Shown: positions 11,571-23,079, counted from the first letter of the stretch. The stretch: 64,000 nt of DNA from Bolinopsis microptera (GCF_026151205.1 NC_087084.1:12799453-12863452); one strand, 5' to 3'. Translations and numbers: made by a program. Notes: generated by a model not told the origin, from the sequence alone.

Positions 11571-12004
11571 TTTTGGCAATGATGTGTTAATTTCCTCATT
11601 GTTTGAGAGGGTGACCTTTTTTGGGTACCGTGACCCCTTAAAATGGCCCCCCCCATTTCATCTTCTGAATGGCCGGCCCATTATACCTGTGAAGAGGTCG
11701 GTTACAGTGTCAAAGAGGCACCTGTTATGTAGTGTGTGCAGCATCGTGCTGCATCTCCAAAACGTCCAATTTACATCCCTTTTAAGGTTGGTAATGGGAA
11801 GCCATTATGGCAACCATTGAGATGGTACAGGTGACCACTTTGGCGTTAAATTCATGCTATCTTGGACCTCACGTGTCTCATTACTTGCCACGCTCTGGAG
11901 TGGTAGCAAGGAAATATTTACAGATCGAGCTCAAGGAAAGTGCCTAGGTTGGGGACATATTATAAGTAGGCTGGGACCATCAATGGGCAGTTTTAATACT
12001 TTCT

Positions 12005-12118
12005 ACACTTACTAATTAACAAATTAATTTGAGGTTAAGATTAAGTTCCAAGTGTAACGGGTTCTCTACCGGAGAACCAGACTTCACATCTTTTGGTAAG
12101 CCTTCCACAAGGAGGGCT
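12005..12118 (+). ncRNA. Spliced leader RNA gene copy 14
   Basis: The junction 12033/12034 reads TTTGAG|GTTAAG. The run from ATCTTTTGG through AGCCTTCCACAAGGAGGGCT is exact. Confidence 0.78.
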
Positions 12119-12341
12119 CTATATTAAAACGATGCAATAATAAGATAAACAGAGCCTCCCGGTATTGATCCCGACAGCCAGCTCCGAGATTCATGTTCCT
12201 CTTAGCATGGTTTTGTGTTAACATACTAAAAGTAGCCGCAATGTTTGTTACAATAAAGTGCTATGCGCCAGCCATAAAACTTGTTGCAGGAACTGAGGAA
12301 TTAATTTTTAAATTGATAAGTGGCGTAATTTCATAACTTTC

Positions 12342-12460
12342 GGATCGGCATACTTCGGTTGAATACACCCCATCTCGTTCGATCTGGGTGAGTTATGCAA
12401 CTGCAGGCCGGGTTCAGTACTTGGATGGGTGACCGACTGGGATTTCCGGTTGCCGTATCT
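12342..12460 (+). rRNA. 5S rRNA copy 15
   Basis: The 5' end is GGATCGGCATAC; the 3' end GCCGTATC is one C short. Confidence 0.94.
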
Positions 12461-12868
12461 TTTGCAAATGATTTGTTAATTCTCTTTTTGTGAGGGTGAC
12501 CCTTTTTTGGGGTACGTGACCCTAAATGCCCCCCCATTTCATTGAATGGCAGGCCAAACCTGAGAAGTGTCCCGGAATCAGTGTCAAGAGCACTGTGTGT
12601 TTGTGTGTTGCAGCATCGAGCTGCATCTCCAACACGTCAATTACATTCCTTGTAAGGTGGCTAATGGGAAAGCCATTATGGGCAAATGAAGATGGTCAGG
12701 ATTCGTGACACTTTGGCGATAATTCCTGCTACTTGTGATCTCTAACGTGTCCATTACTTCGCTCTGGAGTGGTTGCAGGAAATCTTTCTATGATCCGATA
12801 GCAAGGAAAAGAGCTAGGTGACTATAAGTAGGCCTGCGGACCATTCATGGGGCAGTTTTATTACTTTC

Positions 12869-12978
12869 AAACATACTATATAACAATAAATTTGGGTAAG
12901 ATTAAGTTCAAATGTGTTACTGGTTCTCTCCCGGAGACCAGACTTCACTTATGTTGGAAGCCTTCCACAAGGAGGGCT
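12869..12978 (+). ncRNA. Spliced leader RNA gene copy 15
   Basis: The junction 12895/12896 reads TTTGG|GTAAG. The Sm-like tract is badly read (TATGTTGG); the 3' hairpin is exact. Confidence 0.74.
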
Positions 12979-13069
12979 CTAATAAACGATGCAATAATTA
13001 AGGATAAAAACAGAGCGCCGGTATGTATCCCGACCGCCAGGCTCCGAGTCATGTCTATTTGCCATGGTT

Positions 13070-13081
13070 TTGTGATCACAA
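13070..13081. promoter_or_regulatory. Conserved palindrome TTGTGATCACAA (representative copy)
   Basis: A perfect 12-bp palindrome in spacer B, about 190 bp 3' of the SL junction in the consensus. It is legible, whole or with one error, in most units. Its flanks (GG..CC) extend the symmetry imperfectly. It could be a protein-binding site or form a small foldback. No function can be assigned from sequence. Confidence 0.5.
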
Positions 13082-13204
13082 CCAAAAAAGTACGCCAGCA
13101 ATGTTGGTACAATCAAAGTGCTAATCGCCTTCCATTTAAAACTAATATTTGCAGGGAACTGTGGAATTAATTATTAATGTAGTGGCGTATTTTCATTAAC
13201 TTTC

Positions 13205-13325
13205 GGATTTCGGCCACTACTAGTTGAATTCGCCCCATCTCGTTCGATCTGGGAAGGTTTAAGCAACTGCAGGCGGGTTAGTACTGGTTGCGGTGACCGG
13301 CCTGGGAATCCCGGTTGCCGTATCC
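13205..13325 (+). rRNA. 5S rRNA copy 16
   Basis: GGATTTCGGCCACTACTAGTTG at the 5' side; box C is disturbed (GGTTGCGGTGACCGG). Confidence 0.93.
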
Positions 13326-13751
13326 TTTTGCAAATGATTTGTTAATTTCCTCCATTTTTTGAGAGGGTGACCCTTTTTAGGGTAACGTGACCTAAAATTG
13401 GCCCCCCCATTTCATCTGGAATGGCCGGCCAAACCTGGAGGAAGAGGTCGGTAACAGTGTCAAGAGCACTGTGTATGTGTGTGTGCAGCAGCGTGCTGGC
13501 ATCTCCTACACGTCAATTTACATCCCTTTTAAGGTGGCTAATGGGTAAGCCATTTATGGGGCAACATGAGGATGGTCAGGTGACACTTTGGCGTAAATAC
13601 ATTGCTTTACTTTGTGACCTCACGGTGTCTCTTTACATTGCCGCACTGGAGGGTAGCAGGGAATATTCTACTGATTCGAGCAAGGGAAAGAGCCTAGGTT
13701 GACAGATATGTAGGCCTGGGACCACTCAATTGGGCAGTTGTTTACTTTCAT

Positions 13752-13861
13752 AACACTACTTTTTAACAAATAATTGAGGTATGATTAAGGTCCAATGTGT
13801 ATCTGCGTTCTCCCGGAGACCAGACTTCAATCTTTTGTTGCCTTCCACAAGGAGGGGGGCT
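13752..13861 (+). ncRNA. Spliced leader RNA gene copy 16
   Basis: The junction 13778/13779 reads TTGAG|GTATG. The Sm-like tract is TCTTTTGTT; the 3' arm has a G6 run. Confidence 0.74.
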
Positions 13862-14059
13862 CTTACTATACAGAATAATAAAAGATAACAGAGTCCCGGT
13901 ATTGTATCACCGCAGCCAGCTACGAGTCATGTCCTCTTAGCATTGGTTTTGTGTTCACAACCAAAAAGTAGCCAGCAATGTTGTTTACAATCATAGTGCT
14001 AATCGCCAGCTCATAATACTAATATTTGCAGGAACAGGTAATTAATTTATTAAATGTAG

Positions 14060-14090
14060 TGGCCGTAATTCATAACTTTCGGATACGGCC
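14060..14090. promoter_or_regulatory. Inverted repeat spanning the 5S start (representative copy)
   Basis: TGGCCGTA at 14060-14067 is the reverse complement of TACGGCC(A), read here as TACGGCC at 14084-14090. It brackets the first base of the 5S gene with about 17 nt between the arms. It recurs in clean units. The upstream arm also resembles the 5S 3' strand TGCCGTAT. It may be part of the 5S start region or a relic of a 5S end. Confidence 0.5.
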
Positions 14091-14199
14091 TTACTCGGTT
14101 GAATACACCCATCTCGTTACGATCTGGGAAGTTAAGCAACTGCAGGCCGGGTTAGTACTTGGAAAGGGTGACCGGCCGGGAATTCCCGGTGCCGTATCC
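14081..14199 (+). rRNA. 5S rRNA copy 17 (one of the cleanest)
   Basis: Nearly full consensus: exact box A and CAGGCCGGGTTAGTACTTGG. There are only a few errors (CCTTAC, GTTACG, GGAAAGGGTG). Confidence 0.97.
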
Positions 14200-14612
14200 T
14201 TTTGCCAAATGATTTGTTAATTTGCTATTTTTTGAGAGCGGTGACCCTTTTTTGGTAACGTGACCCCTAAATATGGCCCCCCATTTTCATCGGAATGGCG
14301 GCCAAACCTGGAGAGAGGTCGGATACAGTGTCAGAGACACTTGTGATGTAGTGTGTGCTAGCATCGAGCTGCTTCTCCAAACACGTCCATTCATCCCTTT
14401 TAAGGTGCTAATGGGAAAGCCTTTATTGGGCAACTTGAGATGGTCTCTGGTGACCACTTTGCGTTAAATCAGGCTATTTGTGACCTCACGTGTATATTAC
14501 TTGCCGTCTGGTGGGTTGCAAGGATAATATTATACAGATCCGAGCAAGGAAAGAGCTAGGTTGACATATAAGTAGGCCTGGCGACCACTTCAATGGGCAG
14601 TTGTTATACTTC

Positions 14613-14719
14613 AACAATACTATTGTACAATGAATTTGAGGTAGATTTAAGTTCAATGTGTATCTGGTTCTCTCCGGAGACCAGACTTCACATTCTTTTG
14701 TAAGCCTTCACAGGAGGCT
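14613..14719 (+). ncRNA. Spliced leader RNA gene copy 17
   Basis: The junction 14640/14641 reads TTTGAG|GTAGA. The hairpin TCTCCGGAGACCAG is exact. Confidence 0.76.
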
Positions 14720-14942
14720 CTAATAAAACGATGAATAATAAAGATACAGAGGCCCCGGTTTTGTTATTCCGACAGCCAGAGCTTCCGAGTCATGTCTCCC
14801 TTAGCATGGTTTTGTGATCACTACCAATAAAGTAGCCAGCAATGTGGTTACAATCAAAGGTAATCGCAGCCATAAAACTAATATTTGCAGGATGGAGGAA
14901 TTAATTATTATATGTAGTGGGCCGTAATTTCTATATACTGTC

Positions 14943-15069
14943 GTGATACGGCCATACTCGGCTTGAATTACACCCCATCTCGTTCGAACTCTGGGAGTTA
15001 GCAACTGCAGGCCGCACGGTTAGTACTTGGATGGGTGACAGCTCCTGGGAATTCCCGGTTGCCGTATCC
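14943..15069 (+). rRNA. 5S rRNA copy 18
   Basis: The 5' end reads GTGATACGGCC. Extra bases occur in GGCCGCACGG and GACAGCTCC. Confidence 0.93.
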
Positions 15070-15501
15070 TTTGCAAATTGATTTTGTTAATGTTTCCTCA
15101 TTTTTTGATGAGGGTGACACTTTTTTGGAGTATAACGTGGACCCCTTAATGGCCCCCCCCATTTATCTGAATGGCCGGCCAAACCTGAGATGAAGGTCGG
15201 AACGGTGCAAGAGAACTGTGATCGTAGTGTGGGCAGCATCGAAGCTGCATCTCTACAAGTCCAATTACATCCTTTTTAAGGTGGCTAAGGGGAAAAGCCC
15301 ATTATGGGCAATACATGTTAATGATGGTCAGGTGGACCACTTTGGCGTTTTAATCTGCTATCTTGTGGACCTCACGTGGTTATTACTTGCCGCTCTGGAG
15401 GGTAGCACGGGAAATATTCTACAGGATCCGAGCATGGATAAGAGCTAGGTTGACATCTAAGTAGGCCTGGGACACTCAAGGAGGCAGTTTTAATACTTTC
15501 C

Positions 15502-15614
15502 AACACTAATCTTTGACAAATAATTTGAGGTAAGATTAAGTATCCAATGTGTATACGGGTTTCTCTCGGAGACCAGATTACTTCCCTTTTGGTATGCCTT
15601 CCACATGGAGGGCT
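15502..15614 (+). ncRNA. Spliced leader RNA gene copy 18
   Basis: The junction 15529/15530 is TTTGAG|GTAAG. The Sm-like tract is shortened to CCCTTTTGG. Confidence 0.76.
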
Positions 15615-15840
15615 CTTATAAACGATTAATAATAAAGATAAACAGAGCTCCCGGTTTTGGATCCCGACAAGCCAGCTCGAGTCATGTCTCTTAGCCATGG
15701 TTTTGTGTTCACAACCAAAAAATGTAGCCAGCATTGTTGTTTCAGTCCATGTTGCTAATCGCCAGCAATATAACTAATATTTGCAGGAAACTGAGGAATA
15801 ATTTTATTATAATTTGTAGTGGCCGTAATTTCTAACTTTC

Positions 15841-15963
15841 GGATACGGGCCTACTCGGTTGAATACCCCCCCATCTCGTTCGATCCTGCGGAAGCTAAGC
15901 AACTGCTCAGGCCGGGTGTTAGGACTGGATGGGTGACCGCCTGGGTATTCCGGTGCCGTATTC
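15841..15963 (+). rRNA. 5S rRNA copy 19
   Basis: GGATACGGGCC start; box A reads GAAGCTAAGCAAC; the 3' end is GCCGTATTC. Confidence 0.94.
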
Positions 15964-16389
15964 TTTTGCAAATTGATTTGTTTAAATTTCCTTTTTTTTG
16001 AGAGGGTGTCCCTTTTTTGGTAACGTGACCCCTAAAATGGCCCCCCCATTTCATCTGATGGTCCGGCCAATACTGAGAAGAGGTCGGTACAGTGTCAAGG
16101 CACTGTGATGTAGTGTGTGCAGGCATCGAGCTGCAATCTCCAACACGTCCTAATTACATCCCCTTTTAAGGGTGGCTTATAGGGAAAGCCATTATGGGCA
16201 ACATGAGATGGTCGGGTGACCACTTTGCGTTAAATCATGCTATTTGTGGACCCTCACGTGTCTCATTTACTTGCCGCTCCGGATGGTGCAAGGTAAATAT
16301 TCTACAGATCGACCAAGGAAAGGAGCTTGGTTGACATCATAAGTAGGCCTGGGACCATACATCAATGGGGGCTGTTTTTAATTCTTTCC

Positions 16390-16501
16390 AACTCTACTAT
16401 TAACAAAATAATTGAGGTAAGATTAGTTCCATGTGTAAAATCTTGGTTCCTCCGGAGACCAGAACTTCACTTCTTTTGGTTAGCCTTCCTCAAGGAGGGC
16501 T
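16390..16501 (+). ncRNA. Spliced leader RNA gene copy 19
   Basis: The junction 16416/16417 reads TTGAG|GTAAG. Sm-like TTCTTTTGG. Confidence 0.76.
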
Positions 16502-16740
16502 CTTAATAAACGTTGCATTAATAAAGATATAAACAGAGCTCCCGGTATTGTATCCCGATCAGGCCAGCTTCGGTGGTCATGCTCATCCGTAGCATGGTTT
16601 TGTGATCACATACCTAAATGTAGCCAGCACTGTTGTTATCAATCAAAGTGCTAATCGCCAGCCTATAAAAACTATTATCTTGCAGGAAAACTGAGGAATT
16701 AACATTATTCACTGTAGTGGCCGTAATTTCATAACTTTCG

Positions 16741-16856
16741 GGATACGGGCCATACTCGGTTGAATACACCCCATCTCGTTATGATCTGGAAAGTTAAGCA
16801 ACTGCGGACGGGTGTACTTGGATGGGTGACCGCCTGGGAATTCCGGTGCCGTATCC
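16741..16856 (+). rRNA. 5S rRNA copy 20
   Basis: The region between box A and box C has lost bases (GCGGACGGGTGTACTTGG). Box C is exact. Confidence 0.94.
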
Positions 16857-17278
16857 TTTTGCAAAACTGATTTGTTTATTCCTTCATTTTTGTTGAGAGG
16901 GGGACCCTTTTTGGGTAAATCGTGACCCCTTAAAATGGCCCACCCATTTCATCTGAATGGACGGCCAAACCTGAGATGAGGTCGGAACTGTGTCAAGTAG
17001 CCACTGTGATGTTAGCTGTGTGCAGATCGAGCTGCATCTCCAACACGTCCTACTTACATCACCTTTTTAGGTTGGCTAAGGGAAGCCATTATGGGCAAAA
17101 TGAGATGGTCGGGGACCACTTTGGCGTGAAATATGCTATCTTGTGAACTCACGTGTCTCATTACTTGCCGCTCTCTGGAGGGTAGCTAGGATATTTTTTA
17201 GACAGATCAGTGCAGGAAAGAGCTAGGTTGAATATAAGTAGGCCTGGCGACACAATCAATGGGCAGTTTAATACTTTC

Positions 17279-17394
17279 AACACTACTATATAACACAAAT
17301 AATTTGAGGTATGATTAAGGCCAATGGTGTAACTGGTTCTCTCCGGCGACCAGACTGCAACATCTTTTGGTAGCTCTTCCACAAGGTGGGCATC
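17279..17394 (+). ncRNA. Spliced leader RNA gene copy 20
   Basis: The junction 17308/17309 reads TTTGAG|GTATG. ATCTTTTGG is exact; the 3' hairpin arm is disturbed (GGTGGGCAT). Confidence 0.75.
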
Positions 17395-17623
17395 TAATTA
17401 AAACGATGCAATAATTAAGTAAACTGAGACTCCGGGTTTGTATCCCGACAGCCGCTCCGAGTCATGTCTCGTAGCATGGTTCTTGTGATCACAATACCTC
17501 TAAAAAGTAGCCAGCAATGTTGTTACATTCAAGTGCTAAATGCACTGCCTTAAACAAACTAATATTTGCCAGGAACTGAGGAATTAATTATTTAATGTAG
17601 TGGCCGTATTTTCATAAACTTTC

Positions 17624-17748
17624 GGATACGGACATACTAGGTGGTCATCACACCCGCCATTCGTTCGATCTGGGTAGTTAAAGCAACTGCAGGCCGGGGT
17701 TTGTACTTTTATGGGTGACGCCTGGGATTCCCGGTGCCCTCGTCTTCA
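17624..17748 (+). rRNA. 5S rRNA copy 21
   Basis: Poor copy: helix II 5' side reads GGTGGTCATCACACC. The 3' strand of helix I is broken (GCCCTCGTCTTCAC). Confidence 0.9.
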
Positions 17749-18169
17749 CTTTTTGCAAATGTCTTTTGTTAATTTCCTACATTTTTGAGAGGGTGACCAT
17801 TTTGGTAACGTGACCCTAACATTGGCCCACCCATTTCATCTGATATGGCGGCCAAACCTGAGAAGAGGTCGGATCGTGTACTAAGTGCACTGTGATGTTG
17901 TTGTGTGCTCGCATCGAGCTGCATCTCCAAACTCATACAAATTACATCCCTTTTAAGGAGGCTAATGGGAAAGCCATTATGGGCACATGAGTGGTCAGGA
18001 TGAAACACTTTGGCGTTATAATCATTGCTATCTTGTGACCTCACGTGTCGCATTTCTTGCCGCTTCTGGAGCGGTAGCAAGGGAATATATTCTACAGATC
18101 CGTGCAGGAAAGAGCTAGGTGCTTATAAGTAGGCCTAGGGACAACTCAATGGGCAGTTTTCATACTTTC

Positions 18170-18282
18170 AACACTACGATATAACAAATATTTGAGTAAG
18201 ATTATGTTCAATTGTGTATACTGGTTCTTCTCCCGGAGACCAGTTCACTATCTTGTGGTAAGCCATTCCACAAGGGAGGGCT
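18170..18282 (+). ncRNA. Spliced leader RNA gene copy 21
   Basis: The junction 18195/18196 reads TTTGA|GTAAG, one G short. Sm-like ATCTTGTGG. Confidence 0.74.
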
Positions 18283-18505
18283 CTAATAAACGATGGATTA
18301 ATAAGATAAACAGAGCTCCCGGTATTGTATCACCGACAGCAGCTCCGTGTCTATGTCCTCTTGCTTGGTTTTGTGATCACAACCAAAAAGTAGCCAGCTT
18401 GTTGTTTCAAATGCATGTGCTAATCGCAGCCTTAAAACTAATATTTGCAGGAACTGAGGAAGTAATTATTAATTGTTAGTGGCCCGTAATTTCAATATAC
18501 CTTTC

Positions 18506-18628
18506 GGTTACGGCCATATCGTTGAATACACCCATCTCGTTTAGAATCTGGGAGTTAAGCAACTGCAGGACGGGTTAGTACATTGGAATGGGTGACCGCT
18601 GGGAATTCCCCGCATGGGGGTCCGTATC
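18506..18628 (+). rRNA. 5S rRNA copy 22
   Basis: An extra CGCAT and a G5 run sit inside the last loop (18611-18620), before CCGTATC. Confidence 0.92.
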
Positions 18629-19053
18629 TTTTGAACTAACTTGAGTTGTTTTTTCCTATTTTTGGAGGGGTCACCCTTTTTTGGCGTAACGTGACCCCTA
18701 AAATGGCCCCCCCCTGTTTCATCTGAATGGCCGGCCAAACCTGTGAAGAGGTCGGAACGTGTCAAGAGCACTGTGTTGGTTGTGTGGGCAGCACTCGAGC
18801 TGCTTCCCCAACACGTCCAATGACATCCCTTTTAAAGGTGGCTTATGGGAAGGCATTATGGCAACTATGATGATGGTCAGGTGACCACCTTTGGCGTTTT
18901 ATTCATGCTATTTTGTGACCTCACGTGTTCTCATTTACTTGCAGCTCTGGTGGGTTGCAAGGAAATATGCTACAGATCGAGCAAGGAAAGAGCTGAGGGT
19001 GACATATAAGTAGGCAATGGGACCTACCTCTATGGGCAGTTTGTATATACTTC

Positions 19054-19165
19054 AACACGAAGATATATCATTTAATTTGTGGTAAGGATTTAGTTCAATG
19101 TGTGTAAAACTGGTTCTCTCGGTGACCAGACTGACATCTTTTGGTAAGCCTTCACAAGGAGGGCT
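19054..19165 (+). ncRNA. Spliced leader RNA gene copy 22
   Basis: The junction 19081/19082 reads TTTGTG|GTAAG. ATCTTTTGG is exact. Confidence 0.76.
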
Positions 19166-19390
19166 CTAATAAAGATGCAATATAACGACTAAACAGAAGC
19201 TCCTGGTATTGTCATCCCGACAGCCAGCTCGAGTCATGTCTTCCTTAGCATGGCTTTGTGGCACCAACCATAAAGTATGCCAGCCCATATGTTGTTACAT
19301 TCAAGTTTGCTAATCGCAAGCCGTTAAAACTAATATTTGCAGGAAGGAGGAACTTAATTATTAAATGTGTGGCCGTATTTCATAACTTTC

Positions 19391-19501
19391 GGATCGGCCT
19401 TACTCGGTGAATACCCCCATCATCGTTCGTTTGGAAGTTAAGCACACTGCAGGCGGGTTAGTACTTGGATGGGTGACCGCTAGGGAATTCGGTGCGTATC
19501 C
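19391..19501 (+). rRNA. 5S rRNA copy 23
   Basis: The shortest copy (111 nt), from base losses in both helix I strands (GGATCGGCC, GTGCGTATCC). Confidence 0.93.
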
Positions 19502-19920
19502 TTTTGCAAATGATTTGTTAATTTCCCTCATTTTTTGGATGAGGGTGACCCTTTTTTGGGTAACGTGAACCCTTAAAAGTCCCCCCAGTTTCATTGAATG
19601 GCCGGCCAAACCTGAGAAGATGGTCCGGAAACAGTGTCTAAGCAGCACTGTGGATGTAGTGTGTGCAGCATCGAGAGGCATCTCCAACACGTCCAATTAC
19701 CATCCCTTTTAAGGTGGCTATTGGAATAGCCATTATGGGCACATGAGTTGGTCAGGTGACCACTTTGGCCGTTAAATCATGCTATCTTGTGACCTCACGT
19801 GTCGCCATTACTTCGACGCTCTGGTGGGTAGCAAGGAAATATCTACAGATCGAGAAGGAAAGAGCTAGGTTGAACTTATAAGTAGGCCTGGGACACTCAA
19901 TGGGCAGTTTTAATTCTTTC

Positions 19921-20036
19921 AACACCTATATATAACAAATATTTGAGGTTTAAAGATTAGTTCCAATGTGTAAATGGTTCTCTCCGGCGACCAAGACTTC
20001 AACATCTTTTTGGTAAGCCTTCCACATGGAAGGGCT
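19921..20036 (+). ncRNA. Spliced leader RNA gene copy 23
   Basis: The junction 19947/19948 reads TTTGAG|GTTTAAAG. Sm-like ATCTTTTTGG. Confidence 0.76.
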
Positions 20037-20267
20037 CATAATAAACGATTGCAATAATCAAAGGATAAACCGATCCCGGTTTTGTATCCCGACAAGCCAG
20101 CTCCGGTCATGTCTCTTAGCTTTGGTTTTGTGATCACAACCATAAAGTAGCCAGCAATGTTGTTGTAACAATCAAAGTGCTTAATCGACAGCCATAAAAC
20201 TATTATTTGCAGGGGAACTGAGGAAAGTAATTATTTTAATTGTAGTGGCTCGTAATTTCTAACTTTC

Positions 20268-20390
20268 GGATCGGCCATACTCGGTTGAATACACACCCAT
20301 CTCGTTCGACTCTGGGGAAGGTAAGCAACTGCAGGGCAGGGTTAGTACTTGGAGGGGTGCACCGCCTGGAATTCCGGTCTGCCGTACTCC
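20268..20390 (+). rRNA. 5S rRNA copy 24
   Basis: The 5' end is GGATCGGCC. Box C has lost the GGAT (GGAGGGGTGCACCGCC). Confidence 0.93.
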
Positions 20391-20809
20391 TTTTGCAAAA
20401 TGATTTTGTTTAAATTTCTCATTTTTTGAGAGGGTGACCCTTTTTTGGGTAACGTGCCCTAATTGGACCCCACCCCATTTCATTGAATGTCCGGCTCAAA
20501 CCTCTGAGTAAGAGGTCGGACGGTGTCAAGAGCACTGTGGTGTAGTGTGTGCAGCATCGTGCTGGCATCTCCAAACCACGTCATTACATCACCTTGTAAG
20601 GTGGCTAATGGGAAAGCCCCATTACTGGGCAAACATGTGATGGTCAGGTGACACTTGGCGTTAAATCATGCTATCTTGTGACCTCACGGTCTCATTACTT
20701 GCGCTCTGTGGGAGGGTAGCAGGAAATATTCTACGATCCGAGCAGTAGAGCTAGGTAGACATATAAGTTGGCCTGGGAACATCAATGGGCCAGTTTTATA
20801 TACTTTTTC

Positions 20810-20921
20810 AACATAACTATATAACAAATAATTTGAGGTAAGATTAAGTTCCAATGTGTAAACTGGTTCTCCCGGAGACCAGGACTTACATCTTATGGTT
20901 AAGCCTTCCACCAATGGGGCT
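20810..20921 (+). ncRNA. Spliced leader RNA gene copy 24
   Basis: The junction 20837/20838 is TTTGAG|GTAAG. The Sm-like tract reads ATCTTATGG. Confidence 0.77.
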
Positions 20922-20954
20922 TAAATTTACGTTGCTATAATATAAGATAAACCA

Positions 20955-20988
20955 GAGCTCCCGGTATTTGTATCCCGACAGCCAGCTC
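20955..20988 (+). other. Spacer B foldback GAGCT/AGCTC (representative copy)
   Basis: GAGCT at 20955-20959 pairs with AGCTC at 20984-20988. Inside it CGG (20962-20964) pairs with CCG (20975-20977). It starts about 40 bp 3' of the SL 3' hairpin in every clean unit. No function is known; it could be a 3'-end-forming signal of the SL gene. Confidence 0.4.
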
Positions 20989-21147
20989 CGAGTCATGTCC
21001 TCTTAGCATGGTTTTGTGTATCACAACCAAAAAGTAGCCAGCAATGTTGTTACAATCAAAGTGCTTAATCGCCTGCCATAAAACTATTAATTTGCAGGAA
21101 CTGTGGAATTAATTATTAAATGTAGTGGCCGTATTCTCATAACTTTC

Positions 21148-21262
21148 GGATCGGCCCTACTCGGTTGAACTACACCCATCTCGTTTTCGTATCTGGGATT
21201 AAGCAACTGCAGGCCGGGTTTGTATGGATGGGTGACCGCTGGGAAATTCCCGGTGCGTATCC
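21148..21262 (+). rRNA. 5S rRNA copy 25
   Basis: GGATCGGCCCTACTCGG start; the 3' end is CGGTGCGTATCC. Confidence 0.94.
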
Positions 21263-21683
21263 TTTGCAAATGATTGTTAATTTCCTCATCTTTTTTTGAG
21301 GGGAGACCCTTTTTTTGGGTAACTGGGACCACCTAAAATTGGCACCCCCCCCCATTTCATCTGATATGGCGGGCCCCAATCCTGAGAAGAGGTCGGTAAC
21401 GGTCAAGAGCTGTGAGGTAGTGTGTGCAGATCGAGCGTGCATCTCCAACACGTTTCCAATTACATCACTTTTAAGGTGGGCTAATGGGAAAGCCATTTGG
21501 GCAAAATCAGATGTCAGGTGACCACTTTGGCGTTAAATCATGCTTTCTTGTGACCTCCCGGGGTCATTACTTGCCGCTCTGGAGGGCTAGCAAGGGGAAA
21601 TATTTACAGATCGAGCTGGAAAGAGCTAGGTTGACATATAAGTAGGCCTCGGACACTTCAATTGGGCAGTTTTATTACTTTCA

Positions 21684-21801
21684 AACACTTACTTATTATA
21701 TACAAATAATTGAGGTAAGATTAAGTTCCAATGTGTAACTGGTTCTCTCGGAGACAAGAAAGTCACCCATCTTTGTTGTAAGCCTTCCACAAGGCGGGGC
21801 T
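21684..21801 (+). ncRNA. Spliced leader RNA gene copy 25
   Basis: The junction 21714/21715 reads TTGAG|GTAAG. The Sm-like tract is ATCTTTGTTG. Confidence 0.75.
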
Positions 21802-22033
21802 CTAATAAACGATGCAATAATAAAGAATAAAAGAGCTCTCCGGTATGTATCCCGACAGCCAGTCCGAGTCATGGTCCTTTAGCATGGTTTTGTTGGATCA
21901 CAACCAAAAATGTAGCCACTGCAATGTTGTTTACCAATCAAAGTGTAATCCGCCAGGCCATTAAAACTAATATTTGCAGGAACAATGAGGAATTAAATTA
22001 TTAAATGTAGTGGCCGATAATTTCATAGCTTTC

Positions 22034-22170
22034 GGATACGGCCATACTCGGTTGAATACCTCCCCCATCCTCGTTCGATCTGGGAAGTTAAGGCAACTGC
22101 AGGCCGGGTTAGAAATGTTAGTAGTGGATGGGGTGGGACCGCCCTGGGAATTCCCGGGTGCCGCGTATCC
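22034..22170 (+). rRNA. 5S rRNA copy 26, with internal duplication
   Basis: 137 nt. After CCGGGTTAG an extra AAATGTTAG (about 22113-22121) partly repeats GTTAG. GCCGCGTATCC closes helix I with two extra bases. Confidence 0.92.
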
Positions 22171-22578
22171 TTTTTGCAAATGATTTGTTAATTTCCTCAT
22201 TTTTTGAGAGGGTGACCTTTTTGTGGGTAACGTTGACCCCAAAATGGCCCCCCCAAGTCATCTGAATTGCCGGCAAAACTGAGAAGAGGTCGGAACAGTG
22301 TCAAGAGCTTGTGATGTATGTGTGTGAGTCCGAGCTGCTCTCCATACACGTTCCCAATTACATTCCCTTTTAAGGTGGCTAATGGGAAGCCATTATGGGC
22401 AACATTGAGATGGTCAGGTGACCACTTTGGCGTTAATCATGCTATCTTTGTGACCGACGTGTTCTCATTACTTGACAGCTTGGAGGGTAGCAAGGAAATA
22501 TTCTCAGATCGAGAAGGAAGAGCTAGGTTGACATATATGTAGGCTGGGACCAACTCATATGGGCAGTTTTATACTTCA

Positions 22579-22695
22579 AACACTACTATATAAACATATA
22601 ATTTGTAGGGTAAGATAAGTTCCACTGTGTAACTGGTTCCTTCTCGGAGACCCGACTTCAAATCTTTTGGGGTAAGCACTTCCACATGGAGGGCT
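22579..22695 (+). ncRNA. Spliced leader RNA gene copy 26
   Basis: The junction near 22609/22610 reads TTTGTAGG|GTAAG. ATCTTTTGGGG before the 3' hairpin. Confidence 0.75.
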
Positions 22696-22924
22696 CTATA
22701 AACGATCTGCAATAATTAAGATTATAAAAACAGACTCCGTGTTGTAATTCCCGGACAGCAGCTCCGAGTTCATGTCTACTTAGCAGGTTTGGTCAAAACC
22801 AAAAAGTAAGCCAGCAATTTTGTTACAATCAAAGTGCTAACGCCAGCCATTAAAACTAATATGTTTGCAGGAACTGAGGAAATTAATTTTATAATATGTA
22901 GTGGGCCGTTAATTTCATAACTTC

Positions 22925-23050
22925 GGAAACGACCATTACTCGGTTGAATATACCCCATCTCGTTCGATCTTGGAAGTTATGCAACAGCAGGCCGGTTAGG
23001 TCTCTTGGGATGGTTGACCGCCTGTGGAATTTCCGGGTGGGCCGTAAGTC
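22925..23050 (+). rRNA. 5S rRNA copy 27
   Basis: Poor 3' end (GGGTGGGCCGTAAGTC). The 5' end is GGAAACGACCATTAC. It lies just before the GC-rich insert of this unit. Confidence 0.91.
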
Positions 23051-23079
23051 TTTATGCACTTGGATTGTTTGACTTTCCT

